A stretch of 64,000 nt of DNA from Plotosus lineatus (GCA_024760905.1 CM045733.1:33753501-33817500), one strand, 5' to 3'; numbered from the stretch's first letter, positions 1 through 42,869 are shown. Notes: generated by a model from the sequence alone, not told the origin. Translations and numbers: made by a program.

Positions 1-165
1 GTCATGCCTTCACACTTTGAGAATGAGAATCAAACTGGGATTGTTTTGTATGTGTGTGTTTGCATCAGCTAGTGGAACTAAGCATGACTGAGATTATTAA
101 ACTGGGCAATGTTTGATTTTAAACTTTGTGCCTAAAAGATGATCATTCTGTGTCCTTTCCACCAG

Positions 166-31665
<31,500 letters not shown>

Positions 31666-33040
31666 GATCTTGGCACAGCACAGCCCCGACACAGGGCTGC
31701 TTTTGAAGGGATAAATGAGATTGTCATATATATTTCTTGTATATATAATAATGTAAATACTAGAGAGCTTGAGAGACTTTATTTCAACATTTTTCCTTTT
31801 CCTAATTCTGCCTGTAAGTTAAATAAGAGCTGCTTGCTTTTACACCTGATGGCCTGCTTATCACATTTTCATCCATCCACGCCTGTATCGAATGTGTTTA
31901 CCCTGATCCGCCTGCCAAGCAGCGCTTAATTTTTCTAAGCTGTATACGACCTTGAGATAATTAGTCAATATTGTATTTGTCTCTGACTGCTGTATATACG
32001 CAACATTAAAGACTGCAAACCTGCTGTAATATCTCAGTGGGTAGTGATCCCAGTATGTTGGGGGTTTTTTGTATGATAGATGATGTCTCAAAGACAAGTT
32101 GAAATAATTTTATATTTTCACAGGATATTTATATCAGGTATGGAAACCATGTCAGCTGTACTGAAGTTCATGAGACAGAAAGCAGTACTACAACACGTTC
32201 AAACTCATATCCTACCATTCCGTTCCACCCACCTGCCATACGAGTCACTTGCCATATGACAAGGTATGCCAGGAATGTCACATTTTACATCAGTGTTTGA
32301 AATACCAATGGCTGACTGCAGTGCTCAACACAGCATGGTGTGTCCTGTGAATTCATCCTGGCCGCAAGTCTCATGAGTAATGAGTAAAGAGTGAAATTGA
32401 AAAACACATTGTGGTGTGCCTGAGGTCACCTTCTTCCATCAAAGATATGAGTCGAAGAGTATAAATAATTATACAATAGTCTCATTATGTGACCTAAGCA
32501 TTAAGGAAGTGTTTAAATACACCACTGATATGCATAGTTGATGTAGATTCTGATTTACATTCCCATCATTACAATCACGCATGTCTTATTACACACTAGA
32601 TTCCCATGTTGACCGATACAAGTCATTCCACTCTGTCTTCAGGTCACCATGACAACCCGATGTTGCTACAGCGACATCTATGAGCATCAAATCTGCACAT
32701 GACAGAAAGTGCACCAGAGGGCTTCCTGTGAACTAAATGTCAGTCAAATCCACAAAAGAAGAAATAACATGGATATTCAGGCACACAATATAGTCACATA
32801 GCTACTCAGACGAGGTGATGTTTTTCCCACTTTTATTATTATTATTATCGACCATGACTGATGTTGGAAAGGGTTAATTTTGTACACTAGGGGGCATCCC
32901 AACGTTTATAGAGAATTAGAGCTTGAAAATGACAAGAAGGTACAGTACCTTTAAAAATAAAAGCACCAAAAAAAAAAAAAAAAAACAACCCAAATAATAA
33001 TTTCTTTCCATAATTTTGTAACTTAAAGATTGAAGTAGGA
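31666..33040 (+). other. tbk1 3' UTR and downstream flank
   Basis: This follows the TAA stop. No canonical AATAAA stands out close to the stop; ATTAAA at about 32005 is a candidate poly(A) signal, which would give a 3' UTR of about 350 nt. No downstream exon was recognised to 33.0 kb. Confidence 0.5.
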
Positions 33041-33331
33041 CAGTGGTCGCCTGGTGGTAGAAGTTGGATTACCGATCCTAAGGTTGGGGGTTTAAGCCCC
33101 ACTGTCAACAGTTGTCACTGTTGGCCCCACAGTGCAGCTAACTGGGTTATCAAAGGCCTTCCATGGCTCTCACTATCTATGGTGGGAGGTATGTAAAAGA
33201 ACCATCGCTGACTTTTGTCAGTGTATTTCTGTCCTGTGATGGCCTGGTTAGCTGTACACCCAGGGTGGGGCTGAGATGGGCACCAGCCTTACCGTGACAC
33301 TAGGATTAAGCGGTTCAGGAAATGAATGATA
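33041..33331 (+). repeat. SINE type a
   Basis: Head (GTCGCCTGGTGGTAGAAG, GGGGGTTTAAGCCCCAC), core (AACTGGGTTATCAAAGGCC) and a shortened type a 3' half ending GGATTAAGCGGTTCAGG and ATGAATGA. Confidence 0.8.
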
Positions 33332-34027
33332 TTGACGTAGCAACACTTAAAAAATGACACCTCTATCCATAATCTCCAGTGTAAAATCCTAATGCCTGAA
33401 TTGTGTTTATTGTAACTATATTAACTGGTGGTGTTTTTAAAGTGCTTTACAAATACAGAGTGCTGTACAGAGAATGAAAACATAAAAACAGTTAAATGCA
33501 TATAAACCAAGAGAAATTAATACAGAAATAGGAAACCATAAAACCAAAATAGATGGTCTTGAAGTCCTGGAGGCTGAGGAGAAGAAATGTGTTTTAAAAA
33601 TGGATAATGAGAGGGGGGTGTCTCAGGGACGAATCTCACAAGCTTAGAGCTGCAACAGCGAAAGTATGATTGCTTTTGTGCTTATGCTTATTTGTTGTAT
33701 TTTAACTATAAGATGTCAATTAAATGACTGCCTCATAGGTGGGGTTTTTATTATTATTATTATTATTGTGTTTTTTCCGTTATTGAATGACTAAAGAGCA
33801 AATGGCCCAGTGCCAGATCACTTTAATGAATTTTCCATGCTGCAGTGAAACAAAAATGCTAATTTTGCTCTTGGAGCATCTCTGCATGATTGGATGAGAC
33901 TGTATTTCAGGCCCAAGGTAAATTTAAACACTGTGTCATGCATTCTGATGAAGATGACACTAAAAATGGATTGTACCTTATCATTTGTGACATTAATATA
34001 CAGTACGATAAATGGCCAAAGCTATGG
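33332..34027. other. Intergenic, partly repeat-like
   Basis: 33430-33700 (AAGTGCTTTACAAATACAGA; CTCAGGGACGAATCTC) resembles a common teleost interspersed repeat related in style to the one at 10.4-11.8 kb. A short (ATT)n follows at 33749-33765. No gene was found. Confidence 0.4.
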
Positions 34028-34340
34028 GCAGTGTTGGCTCAGTGGTAAAGGTTCTGGGTTGCTGATTAGACGGTTGGAGGTTTAAGCATCAGAGCCTCCG
34101 CTGTTGGGCACTTGAGTAAGGCCCTTAACTGCTCGGACATTTAGATTAGATTTTAAAAACTTATCAATTATATAAAGGCAGTGGTGGCTTATCCGAAGGT
34201 CAGAGGCTCAGTCCCCACTATCACCACTGTTGGGCCCTTGAGCAAAGCCCCTAAAACTAAGTTGTAAACAAAATAATAATAATTGTTAGTTGCTCTGGAT
34301 AGTGACCTCTGTCAAATACTGTAAATGTAAATATACATGT
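34028..34340 (+). repeat. Two tandem SINE family 2 copies
   Basis: Copy 1 (34028-34150) has GTTGGCTCAGTGGTAAAGG and TAAGGCCCTTAAC. Copy 2 (34178-34340) has GTTGGGCCCTTGAGCAAAGC and TTGCTCTGGATAGTGACC before ACTGTAAATGTAAAT. Both are degraded. Confidence 0.65.
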
Positions 34341-34500
34341 TAAATGATGTACAGAGATGATTAAAAAATAATATGGGGACGACTCTGAAGATCAGAAACT
34401 ATAATAGCAGGAAAAAAAAGTTTAGAGACTCATTTCAAAGCAGGGTGTTGATCATTCCTTCTTTTCCACCCAGGCAGGCTGAGGCCTGGTTTGGAGTCTG

Positions 34501-34853
34501 TCTGTCTGTCTTCCTTTCGGCTTTTTCCCTTTTACTTGGGAGTCGCCACAGCAAATCATCTTGATTCGCACGTTTTGATTTGGCAGAGGGTTTTACGTCG
34601 GATGCCCTTCCTGTCACAACCCTTTTTAGCAAGGGACAGAAACACGCTGACGACTTTGCAGCTACTCTTTACGAAAGTCAGCAATGGTTCTTTTACATGC
34701 CTCTCACCATAGACAGTGAGAGACATGGCCCGCCTTTGATAACCCAGTTAGCTGCACTGGGGGGGACAGTGACAACCTTGTGGAGAGTGGGACTCGAACC
34801 CCCAACCTTTGGATCGGTGATCCAGCGCCCTATACCACTAGACTACCACTGCC
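34501..34853 (-). repeat. SINE type b, full length, 22-bp TSD
   Basis: Complete antisense SINE: tRNA-like head at the right (B box GGTTCGAGTCCCAC on the minus strand), shared core, then the RTE-derived 3' module and a GACA-type tail at the left. Perfect 22-bp direct repeats, 34479-34500 and 34854-34875, flank it, so the insertion is fairly recent. Confidence 0.93.
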
Positions 34854-34875
34854 CTGAGGCCTGGTTTGGAGTCTG

Positions 34876-35261
34876 GGCCTAATATTGAACCAGATGTTTG
34901 TGTTTCAACAGCCAAATAACCAATGCTCAGCCAGAAAAAATTGGCTCAAGAGGGGCAGCAATACTTTGCAGTTTTCGAATCAAGAGTAGCTGTAATTATT
35001 TTGTCCCTGAGGATCAACAGTGTGACCTCTCTACGGTCTAGTCTGCCAAAATTCCAACCAAAGCCTCAGTATGAATGTGATTCCTGGGAACATGGAGGAT
35101 ACAGTGAAGAAATGACATCCCTGGTTTACCAACTTCCGTCTAACAACAACTTGGTATCATGTTGGTGGAAAAGTGTGATGGTCAGGTGGATACGTTGTTT
35201 ACGTACTGCAATGCCAATTTAAAAAGATTGTAACATTAAAATTAAAACCGATTCAGAAACC
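34876..35261. other. Intergenic, nothing recognised
   Basis: A 99-codon frame (34923-35222, plus) shows no family resemblance and is probably chance. Confidence 0.5.
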
Positions 35262-35595
35262 CCATGTGGCAGTGCCCAGTGGAAAGGTGCTGGCTCACTG
35301 ATCCAAAGGTCGGTGTTCAGGTCCCAATCTCTATGGGTTGTCCCTGCTGTTCCCCAGTGCAGCTGTGTTATCGAAGCCGAGCCAGGTCTCTCCCTGTCTA
35401 TGGTGCGAGGCATGCAAAAGAACCATTGCTGAGTTTTGTCAAGAGCAGCTGCATAGCTGTTAGCATATTTCTGCTCTGCAATGGCCTGGTGAGCTGTCCA
35501 GCATGTACGCTGCCCTCGCCCAGAGTCGGCTGAGATGGGAACCAGCCTCCTCAAAACCGTAATGAAGATTAAGCAGTTCAGAAAATGAATGAGAA
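35262..35595 (+). repeat. SINE type a
   Basis: Degraded head, the core, and the type a 3' half (GCAATGGCCTGGTGAGCTGT ... AAGATTAAGCAGTTCAG) with an ATGAATGAG end. Confidence 0.75.
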
Positions 35596-35654
35596 ACTCT
35601 GTCTCTAAGGCAGGGGTTTTGATTTCGGCAAATACATTTAGTATGATGTTCATT

Positions 35655-35905
35655 ACCCCAGTGCAGCTAACTGGGTTATCAAAGGCCGGCCATGTCTCTC
35701 ACTGTCTATGGTGAGAGGAATGTAAAAGAACCATTGCTGACTTTCAACAAGAGTAGGCTGCAAAGCCGTCGGCGTGTTTCCGCCCTGCGATGGCCTGGCG
35801 AGCTGTCCAGGGTGTACTCTGCCCTCGCCTGAAGTTGGCTGGGATGGGCGCCAGCCTCCCCGCGACCCTAATTAGGATTAAGCGGTTACAGAAAATGATG
35901 ATGCT
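35655..35905 (+). repeat. SINE type a, head missing
   Basis: Starts inside the core (CCCCAGTGCAGCTAACTGGG) and is otherwise well preserved to CCTAATTAGGATTAAGCGG. Confidence 0.8.
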
Positions 35906-35934
35906 CATTTGCGAAATGAATGAAACTAAAGAAG

Positions 35935-36215
35935 GGAAATGTGGACACTCACACACTCATGCATTTCTCTGTGGCGTTTATATGTTCTCCTTGTGCTTGT
36001 GTGGTTTTCCTTGGGGCATTCTGGTTTCCTCCCACAGTTCCAAATTGTCTATAGGTGTGAGTGTGAATGGTTGTTATTGTGTGTGTGTGTGTGTGTGTTT
36101 CTCCTGCAATGGTCTGTGGAGGTATTCAGTGTACACCCTGCCTTCACTCTGTGTCAGCTGAAATAGGCTCTGGTCTCCCCACGGCCAAAGTAGGATTAAG
36201 TGGTTTGGTAAATGA
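35935..36215 (+). repeat. SINE type c with internal (GT)n
   Basis: Contains TTTATATGTTCTCCTTGTGC, GTGAGTGTGAATGGTTGTT, a (GT)n run at 36079-36098, CTGCAATGGTCTGTGG and AGTAGGATTAAGTGG. Confidence 0.7.
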
Positions 36216-36329
36216 TGGAGTGACTGAGTATATTCTGGTAGTAAGTATACTTTATTTTTTAAATACGTAATACTACCGTACGCAGACTTTCACATGGATT
36301 TGAGTTTTCATGCTAAAACTCATTTCATT

Positions 36330-36610
36330 CATTCTCTGAGCCGCTTGATTCCAATTAGGGTCACTCAGAGGCTGGCACCCATCTCAGCCAGGCCATCGCA
36401 AGGCTGAAACTCACACAAACATTCATACCTAGGGGCAATTTGACAGCCAATTAACGTACTGTGTGTGTTTTTGGACTGTGGGAGGAAACCCACACAGCAT
36501 GAGGAGAACATGCAAACGCCACACAGCAACAAACGCCTGAGCTGGGAATTGAACCCAGGCCCTTCTTGCTGTGAGGCAGACATGCTAACCACTACACCAC
36601 CGTGCTGCTT
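36330..36610 (-). repeat. SINE type c
   Basis: Antisense copy: tRNA-like head at the right (GTGGTGTAGTGGTTAGCATG on the minus strand), a B box GGTTCAATTCCC, and a tail with CCTAATTGG at the left. Confidence 0.75.
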
Positions 36611-36631
36611 TCTTGCCAAAACTGTGTCACA

Positions 36632-37335
36632 GTCATTCATTCATTTTCTGTAACCACTGAATCCTAATTAGGGTCACAGGGAGGCTGGCGCCCAGAGACG
36701 CTGGCAGAGTACTGTACACCCTGGACAGCTTGCCAGGCCATCGCAGGGCAGAAACATGCTAGTGGCTTTGCAGCTACATTTTGTCGAAAGTCATTGTCTG
36801 TCTGTCTTTCGGCTTTTTCCCTTTTACTCGGGAGCCGCCACAGCGAATCATCTGATTCGCACGTTTGATTTGGCAGAGGTTTTTACGTCGGATGCCCTTC
36901 CTGTCACAACCCTTTAGCAAGGGACAGAAACACGCTGACGACTTTGCAGCTACTCTTTACGAAAGTCAGCAATGGTTCTTTTATATGCCTTTCACCATAG
37001 ACAGTGAGACACATGGCTCGCCTTTGGTAACCCAGTTAGCTGCACTGGGGGGGGGGACAGTGACAACCTTGTGGAGAGTGGGACTCGAACCCCCAACCTT
37101 TGGATCAACAATCCAGCACCCTATACCACTAGACCACCACTGCCCCTTTTTTTGTCGAAAGTCATTAATGCTTCTTTTACATGAACCTCTCACCACAGAC
37201 AGTGAGAGACATGGCCGGCCTTTGAGACCCCAGCTCGCTGCATTATGGGGACAGTGACAACCTGTTGAGGGAGGGGCTTGAACCCCCAACCTTGGGATCA
37301 GTGACCCAGCACCATTACCACCAGGCCACTACTGC
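36632..37335 (-). repeat. SINE type a interrupted by a SINE type b
   Basis: The host SINE-a has its 3' half at 36632-36795 and its head side at 37150-37335. Both sides of the gap carry the same 17-bp word ending GTCGAAAGTCATT (36779-36795 and 37150-37166). Confidence 0.88.
36796..37149 (-). repeat. SINE type b nested in SINE type a
   Basis: Full-length antisense SINE-b. Left end GTCTGTCTGTCTTTCGGC; the 3' module includes CGCCACAGCGAATCATCTG and TTTTTACGTCGGATGCCC; head at the right ends in CCACCACTGCCCC. The 17-bp TSD shows insertion into an existing SINE-a. Confidence 0.93.
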
Positions 37336-37479
37336 GTCACAGAAGTAGTTTATAAGTGTAGTTTTTATCCCTCCCCTTTCTTATGAACACACTTTTCTTC
37401 ATTCTCCTCAACTACGCCTTCATAACTGACATGGGTTTCATGGTGAAATCGTGAAACTGTCATTTTGCTAGGCACGCTC

Positions 37480-37825
37480 GGGCACGGACACGGGCGCGCG
37501 CGCGCGCGCGCACACACACACACAAAGTCCCGTCAATTTTGGCGGCAGCGCGAGCGCACTGGAGCTGCCATGCATCAAAGAAGCGACCTCACGTCCTCCA
37601 AAGACCTTCATCTCAGATGGATCTCCAACTTCTTTTGAAAGGAAAAAGGAAAGTAAGCAGCACGACTGTGTTTTTGGAGGAAAATGAGATGAAGTCTGGA
37701 GGTTCCTTGGCACTGGAAGGATTTTTGAGGATGCTGGATGCTGCGCGATCGAGGAATAAACGGGATCAGTAACGGACGCGGTTCTTGGACATGTGAAGCC
37801 AAGAGCGAGAAAGCGCTTTGAACGA
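37480..37825 (+). other. gpr19: Candidate non-coding first exon / CpG-rich promoter of gpr19
   Basis: Unlike its surroundings, this stretch is rich in CpG, including a CG/CA tract at 37496-37524. It ends at a strong donor, GAACGAG|GTGAGG (exon end 37825). No other plus-strand gene starts between tbk1 and gpr19, and the gpr19 coding exon is preceded by a real acceptor (AG at 49290-49291), so an upstream exon is required. The assignment is inference. Short frames begin at ATG 37570 (22 codons) and ATG 37617 (51 codons) and would be upstream ORFs. The transcription start is not resolved. Confidence 0.5.
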
Positions 37826-37841
37826 GGTGAGGTATGGAATC

Positions 37842-37842
37842 A

Positions 37843-37876
<34 letters not shown>

Positions 37877-37949
37877 CCCTCCATCTTTATAATCGTAAAA
37901 TATGATGTGTTCAACCAATAGATTGAAGGAAAGGGAAACGTATGCGCGC

Positions 37950-37982
<33 letters not shown>
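37842..37982. repeat. (GT)n and (CT)n microsatellites
   Basis: GT repeat at 37842-37874 and CT repeat at 37951-37981, just downstream of the proposed exon donor. Confidence 0.92.
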
Positions 37983-37983
<1 letters not shown>

Positions 37984-38210
37984 CACCTGCATGCAATCAG
38001 GTTAATAAACTACAATCTCATTAATGATCACCACAGCCATCACATACCTATCAACTGACCACCACAATCATCATCTCATGCTACATTAATGGCCACAACC
38101 ATCAGCCACCTCGTTAATATCCAGTACAACCATGACCTGGCACATTAATAATAATAATAAAAAAAACACAACCATCATCTCCCACATTACCGACCACCAA
38201 AAACATCACC

Positions 38211-38505
38211 TTCTTCTTCTTTTCCTTTCAGCTGTTCCCTTAAGGGCTGGCCACAGAGAATCATCTGTCTCCATCCCACCTTATCCTCTGCATCTTCTTC
38301 TCTTACACCAACTACCTTCATGTCCTCCTTCACCACATCCATAAATCTTCTCTTTGGTCTTCCTCTGGGCCTTCTGCCTGGTAGTTCCAACCTGAGCATC
38401 CTACTACCAATATACTCACTATCCCTCCTCTGTACATGTCCAAACCATCTCAATCTAGCCTCTCTGACTTTGTCTCCAAAACCTCTTACATGCGCTGTCC
38501 CTCTG
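38211..38505 (-). repeat. RTE LINE 3' fragment, duplicated copy 1
   Basis: About 295 bp of RTE 3' end. The minus strand encodes GFGDKVREARLRWFGHVQRR and the GRPKRRFMDVVKEDMKVVG region. It is flanked by minisatellite words matching 12 of 15 bases (38196-38210 and 38506-38520). It arose with copy 2 by duplication of a larger unit. Confidence 0.9.
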
Positions 38506-38653
38506 ACCACAACCATCACCTATCACGGTAATATCCAGTACAACCATGGCCTGGCACATTACTAAAAAAAAACAAAAAAAACACAACCATCATCTCCCAC
38601 ATTACCGACCAACAAAAACATCACCTAACACATTGATGACCACAACCATCACC

Positions 38654-38945
38654 TTCTTCTTTTCCTTTCAGCTGTTCCCTTAAGGGCTGGCCACAGCGAA
38701 TCATCTGTCTTCATTCCACCCTATCCTCTGCATCTTCTTCTCTTACACCAACTACCTTCATGTCCTCCTTCACCACATCCATAAATCTTCTCTTTGGTCT
38801 TCCTCTGGGCCTTCTGTCTGGTAGTTCCAACCTGAGCATCCTACTACCAATATATTTACTATCCCTCCTCTGTACATGTCCAAACCATCTCAATCTAGCC
38901 TCTCTGACTTTGTCTCCAAAACATCTTACATGTGCTGTCCCTCTG
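38654..38945 (-). repeat. RTE LINE 3' fragment, duplicated copy 2
   Basis: Almost identical to 38211-38505, with the same 5' truncation point (…CCCTCTG). Exact 15-bp flanking duplication ACCACAACCATCACC at 38639-38653 and 38946-38960, which is also a unit of the minisatellite. Confidence 0.92.
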
Positions 38946-39023
38946 ACCACAACCATCACCTATCATGGTAATATCCAGTACAACCAAGACCTAGCACATT
39001 AATAACCTCCACAGCCATCCCTT

Positions 39024-39360
39024 ATCTGCAGTGGTGGCCTGGTGGTAAGGTGCTGGATTACTGATCCTAAGGTTGCGGGGTTCAAGCCCCACTGTCAATG
39101 GTTGTCATTGCTGTCGCCACCCCACCCCCACCTCCTCTCTGCAGCTAACTGGGTTATCAAAGGCCGGCCATGTATGTCAATGTCTGTGGTGAGAGGCATG
39201 TAAAAGATCCATTGCTGACTTTCATCAAGAGTAGGATGTATAGCACTCAGCATGTTTCTGCCCTGTGATGGCCTGGCAAGCTGTCTAGGGTGTACTCTGC
39301 CCTCGCCCAGAGTCGACTGAGATGGGTGCCAATAATTAGGATCGCCGTTGAGAAAAATGT
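39024..39360 (+). repeat. SINE type a inside the minisatellite
   Basis: Head CAGTGGTGGCCTGGTGGTAA, B box GGGTTCAAGCCCC, the core, and the type a 3' half to TAATTAGGATCG. Confidence 0.8.
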
Positions 39361-40399
39361 ACGAATTAACTTATCTCATTAAAGACCACCACATCCATCA
39401 CATACCTTATTAATGAGCACCACAAACATCATGACCACCAGAACCATCAACTGTCTTGTTCACACTTACCATATTCATTGTCCACAACATTAATGATCAC
39501 CATAATCTTTCATATAAATAAAAAAAAACAACCATTACTTGTCACATTAATAATCACCACAACCATTTAATTATTGACTACCACAACCATCGCCTACCAC
39601 ATTACTGACCACAACTATCACCTATCTCATTAATGCCCACCACAACCATCAGCTGTCATTAACGACTACCACAACCATTACTTATCACATTAATGACCAC
39701 CATTACGATCACATCCTTACTAATGCTCACCACAACTTAGCTATCTCATCAATGAAGACCACAACCATCACCTATCACAATAATGCCCACAACCATTATC
39801 TATCGCAGTACTGACCACCACAACCATCGCCTATTATATTAATGAACACACAACCATCATCTTTCACATTACTGACCACCACAACCATTAAGTATCTATG
39901 TCATGACCACCACAACCATCAGCTATCTCATTAATGACGACAACCATCAGCTGTCATGAAAGCCCAACAGCACCAACTCATCTTATTAATGACCACCAAA
40001 ACCATCACCCATCTCATTCATGCCCACCACAACCATCAGCTGTCATAAAAACCCAATACAACCAACTCATCCTTATCCATGACCACCACAACCATCACCT
40101 ATCACAATAATGACCACAACCATTACCTATCTTGTTAATAACCACCACAACCATCATCTTTCAAATGAATGATCACTACTGCCATTGGCTATCTTATTAA
40201 TACCACCACAACCATCATCTAGCACATAAATGTTCACTACAACCATCACCTCTCTCATTAATGACCACAACAATCACCTAGTACGTACTTTAATAATCAC
40301 GACGACCCAGCCGCTATCTCATTAATCATTGTTGACCTATCTCATAATGATCGTCACACCAGTTTTATTTAAACCCCATTTTATTTATTACTTGAGACA

Positions 40400-40810
40400 C
40401 TTTTTGAACCATTTAGTCATAGTAGGGTCGAAGAGCTGAAGCCAATCTCATCCAACTCTGAATGAAGGTAAGGTACATTTTGCACATCTTCCATTCCATC
40501 ACAGGGCTAACAGACTACACAATCATTCATATTCACATTTACACATCTGGGTACTTTGGAACAGCTAATAAGCCAAATATGCATATTTTTGGACTGTGAA
40601 AGGAAACCAGGGTACCCGGAAGAAAGCCACACACGCAAAGTCCACACAGAAATGCTCTTGCCAAGCCCAGAACTCCAACCCCAAGACTGTCTTGCTGTGA
40701 GGCACACATTGCTGTCTAGGGTGTACTTTGCCCTCACTCAGAGACGACTGAGATGGGCGCTAGCCTCCCCGCGACCTGAATTAGGATTAAGCGGTTACAG
40801 AAAATTAACT
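40400..40810. repeat. SINE type c (minus) joined to a SINE type a tail (plus)
   Basis: 40400-40715 is an antisense SINE-c (TTTTTGGACTGTGAAAGGAA; GTCTTGCTGTGAGGCACAC). At about 40715 it passes into a plus-strand SINE-a 3' half (TCTAGGGTGTACTTTGCCCT ... GAATTAGGATTAAGCGG). The opposite orientations show a rearranged or nested pair. Confidence 0.65.
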
Positions 40811-41616
40811 GAACTGAATAAACAAAAATAATTTTTAGAACTGCTTTTAGTCATTTTTACTCAGAAGTGCTTTTCTAATAGCATAATTATGCACACTTTA
40901 AGTATTTATTTTTAAAATTAAGTCTAAAAAAATAGTAAAGCAATATGTTTCCTTAAACTGCATAGGCTGTTTAATGTAATATTGTAACAGCAAATATTAC
41001 CTAAATTTGATTATATTCACGATAATTGGACCTTCTCAGCAGTTATGAGTCAAAAACCATTTTCATGTATCATGAGGAGTCTAATTTCTTTAAAATAAAA
41101 ACTAAGCCCTTCCTCTCCTTGTCCTACAGCTATCTAGTGACTGATGTTATTAATAAAAATACCATAAAATAAAACAAAAATCCCAGCAACTTTCCCATTA
41201 GAAAGGTTGGCAGCTGCTTTGGCTGATTTGATAACTGCTGTTGCTGGGGAATGGAGGACAGCGAAAGAAGGAAGCGGCCGCTGGAGTAAACGCACTGAGA
41301 TAAGCGCAGGGCCGCAGGGAAATGAGCCGCATCTCTGGGAGTCAGTGTTTAGTGCACATTCCCTCAATACACTTAATGAGTAATGAGACTGAAGGTCCCA
41401 GCGAAGTGTTTGGACAGCAAACCACATGCTGTTGTGCATTCGACAGACTGTAAGTCAATGTCCAGCGCTACATTCATAGCAGTTTGCTATCTTAAAATAT
41501 TACTTTGTGACTAGGGCTGAGTGATATACGTAGCTGAAAAATAAAATCTCAGATTTTTTTTTTTTTTTTTCAACCAGCACCTGATTTATGATTGAGATTG
41601 AAGTTTTTAAGCAAGG
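40811..41616. other. Intergenic, nothing recognised
   Basis: AT-rich. A 101-codon minus-strand frame at 41134-41439 shows no domain or family resemblance. Confidence 0.5.
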
Positions 41617-41936
41617 ACATTCAATCATTTTCGGAACCGCTTAATCCTAATTAGGGTCGTGGGGAGGCTAGTGCCTATCTCAGCCAACTCTGGGAAGAAT
41701 ACACCCCGGACAGCTTGCCAGGCCATCGCATGCAGCCTACTCTTGACAAAAGTCAGCAAAAGTTCATTAACATACCTCCCACCACAGACAGTAAGAGACA
41801 TGGGAGGCCTTTGATAACCCAGCTAGCTGCACCGGGGGGACAGCAGCGTCAACCGTTGACAGTGGAGCTTGAACCCCCAACCTATAGATCAGTATGCTGT
41901 CACCTGACCATCGGACCACCACTTTCCCAAAGAAAA
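41617..41936 (-). repeat. SINE type a
   Basis: Antisense copy with tail at the left (GGAACCGCTTAATCCTAATT on plus), shortened core and head at the right (GGTTCAAGCTCCAC on minus). Confidence 0.75.
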
Positions 41937-42069
41937 AAAAAAACATCCTATACATTAAAAAAAAAGTCTAGATGTTTTTATTTTACTCATCGTCCAAAAC
42001 CAAAAATTTTAATTAATATAATCAATTTGTCACCCACCACTATTTGTGACTATAGTTAAATTTTAACTA

Positions 42070-42410
42070 TATAGTTAATATATCTATCTATCTCGTGCCT
42101 GAGGCGTAGGACGACCATTGGTGACCCGCCATGAAGGATAACGCCCTGGTTATCATGTTCATGGAGGTTTTCTTGGTAGGATTAGTGCAGTGGTTTGCCG
42201 TTGCCTTCTGCACGATGCGAACCGACGGGCAATTTAGAACGGCCAATTAACCTACTGTGCATGTCTTTGGATTGTGGTCGGAAACTTGCGCACCCGGAGA
42301 AAACCCACGCAAGCACTGGGAGAACATGCAAACTTCACACAGAAACGCCCAGGCCGGAAATCGAACCCAGGCCTTCTTGCTGTGAGGCGGACATGCTAAC
42401 CACTACGCCA
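42070..42410 (-). repeat. SINE type c and adjoining repeat
   Basis: 42215-42410 is an antisense SINE-c (GAACATGCAAACTTCACACA; GAAATCGAACCCAGGCC; GACATGCTAACCACTACGCC). The preceding 42095-42215 (TGGTTTGCCGTTGCCTTCTG) is probably part of another dispersed repeat. Confidence 0.65.
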
Positions 42411-42869
42411 TTAATAGTTAATAATTAATATAGTTTAACTTTACAGTTAAAATATATATTTGATTTGAAAACCAACCAGCCTTTACCTGACCTAAATTTT
42501 GCTATTTTGTCAATATAGTGAATGTAAATATGTTAGCGTTTACTACTAAATAGCAAATAAGGCATTATATACAGTCAGCAACACCAGACATACAGTTGTA
42601 TTCAAAATAATAGCAGTCAGACATCACTAACCTGATCAATCTCTGTTTTTTGTAGAAATTATATTTCTACATGATAAATAATTTACCAGCAGGAACAGTA
42701 GAGAATCCAACAGTCTGAACAGTCATGAGCATGCTGATGATTCTGTGTAACTGAGTGTGTTCAAAATATTAACAGTGTGGCGTTCAATTAGTGATGTCAT
42801 TCATTCTTTGAAAAACTGGTGCCATTCATTGGCCTTGTTTAAGGAAGGAAGTCAACAACATGTATGTTG

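Larger units (their letters stand above)
38005..40358. repeat. Degenerate ~30-bp minisatellite array
   Basis: Diverged tandem units of about 27-32 bp, consensus close to ATTAATGACCACCACAACC followed by ATCACCTATCTC. The array is clearest from 39360 to 40340. RTE LINE fragments (38211-38505 and 38654-38945) and a SINE-a (39024-39360) interrupt it. Without the insertions about 1.4 kb of units remains, roughly 45 copies. No coding frame follows the repeat. Confidence 0.9.

Noticed and set aside
37539..37772. 77-codon frame through the proposed gpr19 first exon
   Set aside because: It has no ATG until 37617 and no recognisable domain; kept only as a possible uORF.
38005..40358. Regularly spaced repeats that might suggest a CRISPR-like array
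   Set aside because: Units are degenerate, contiguous and without unique spacers, in a eukaryotic setting; it is a minisatellite.
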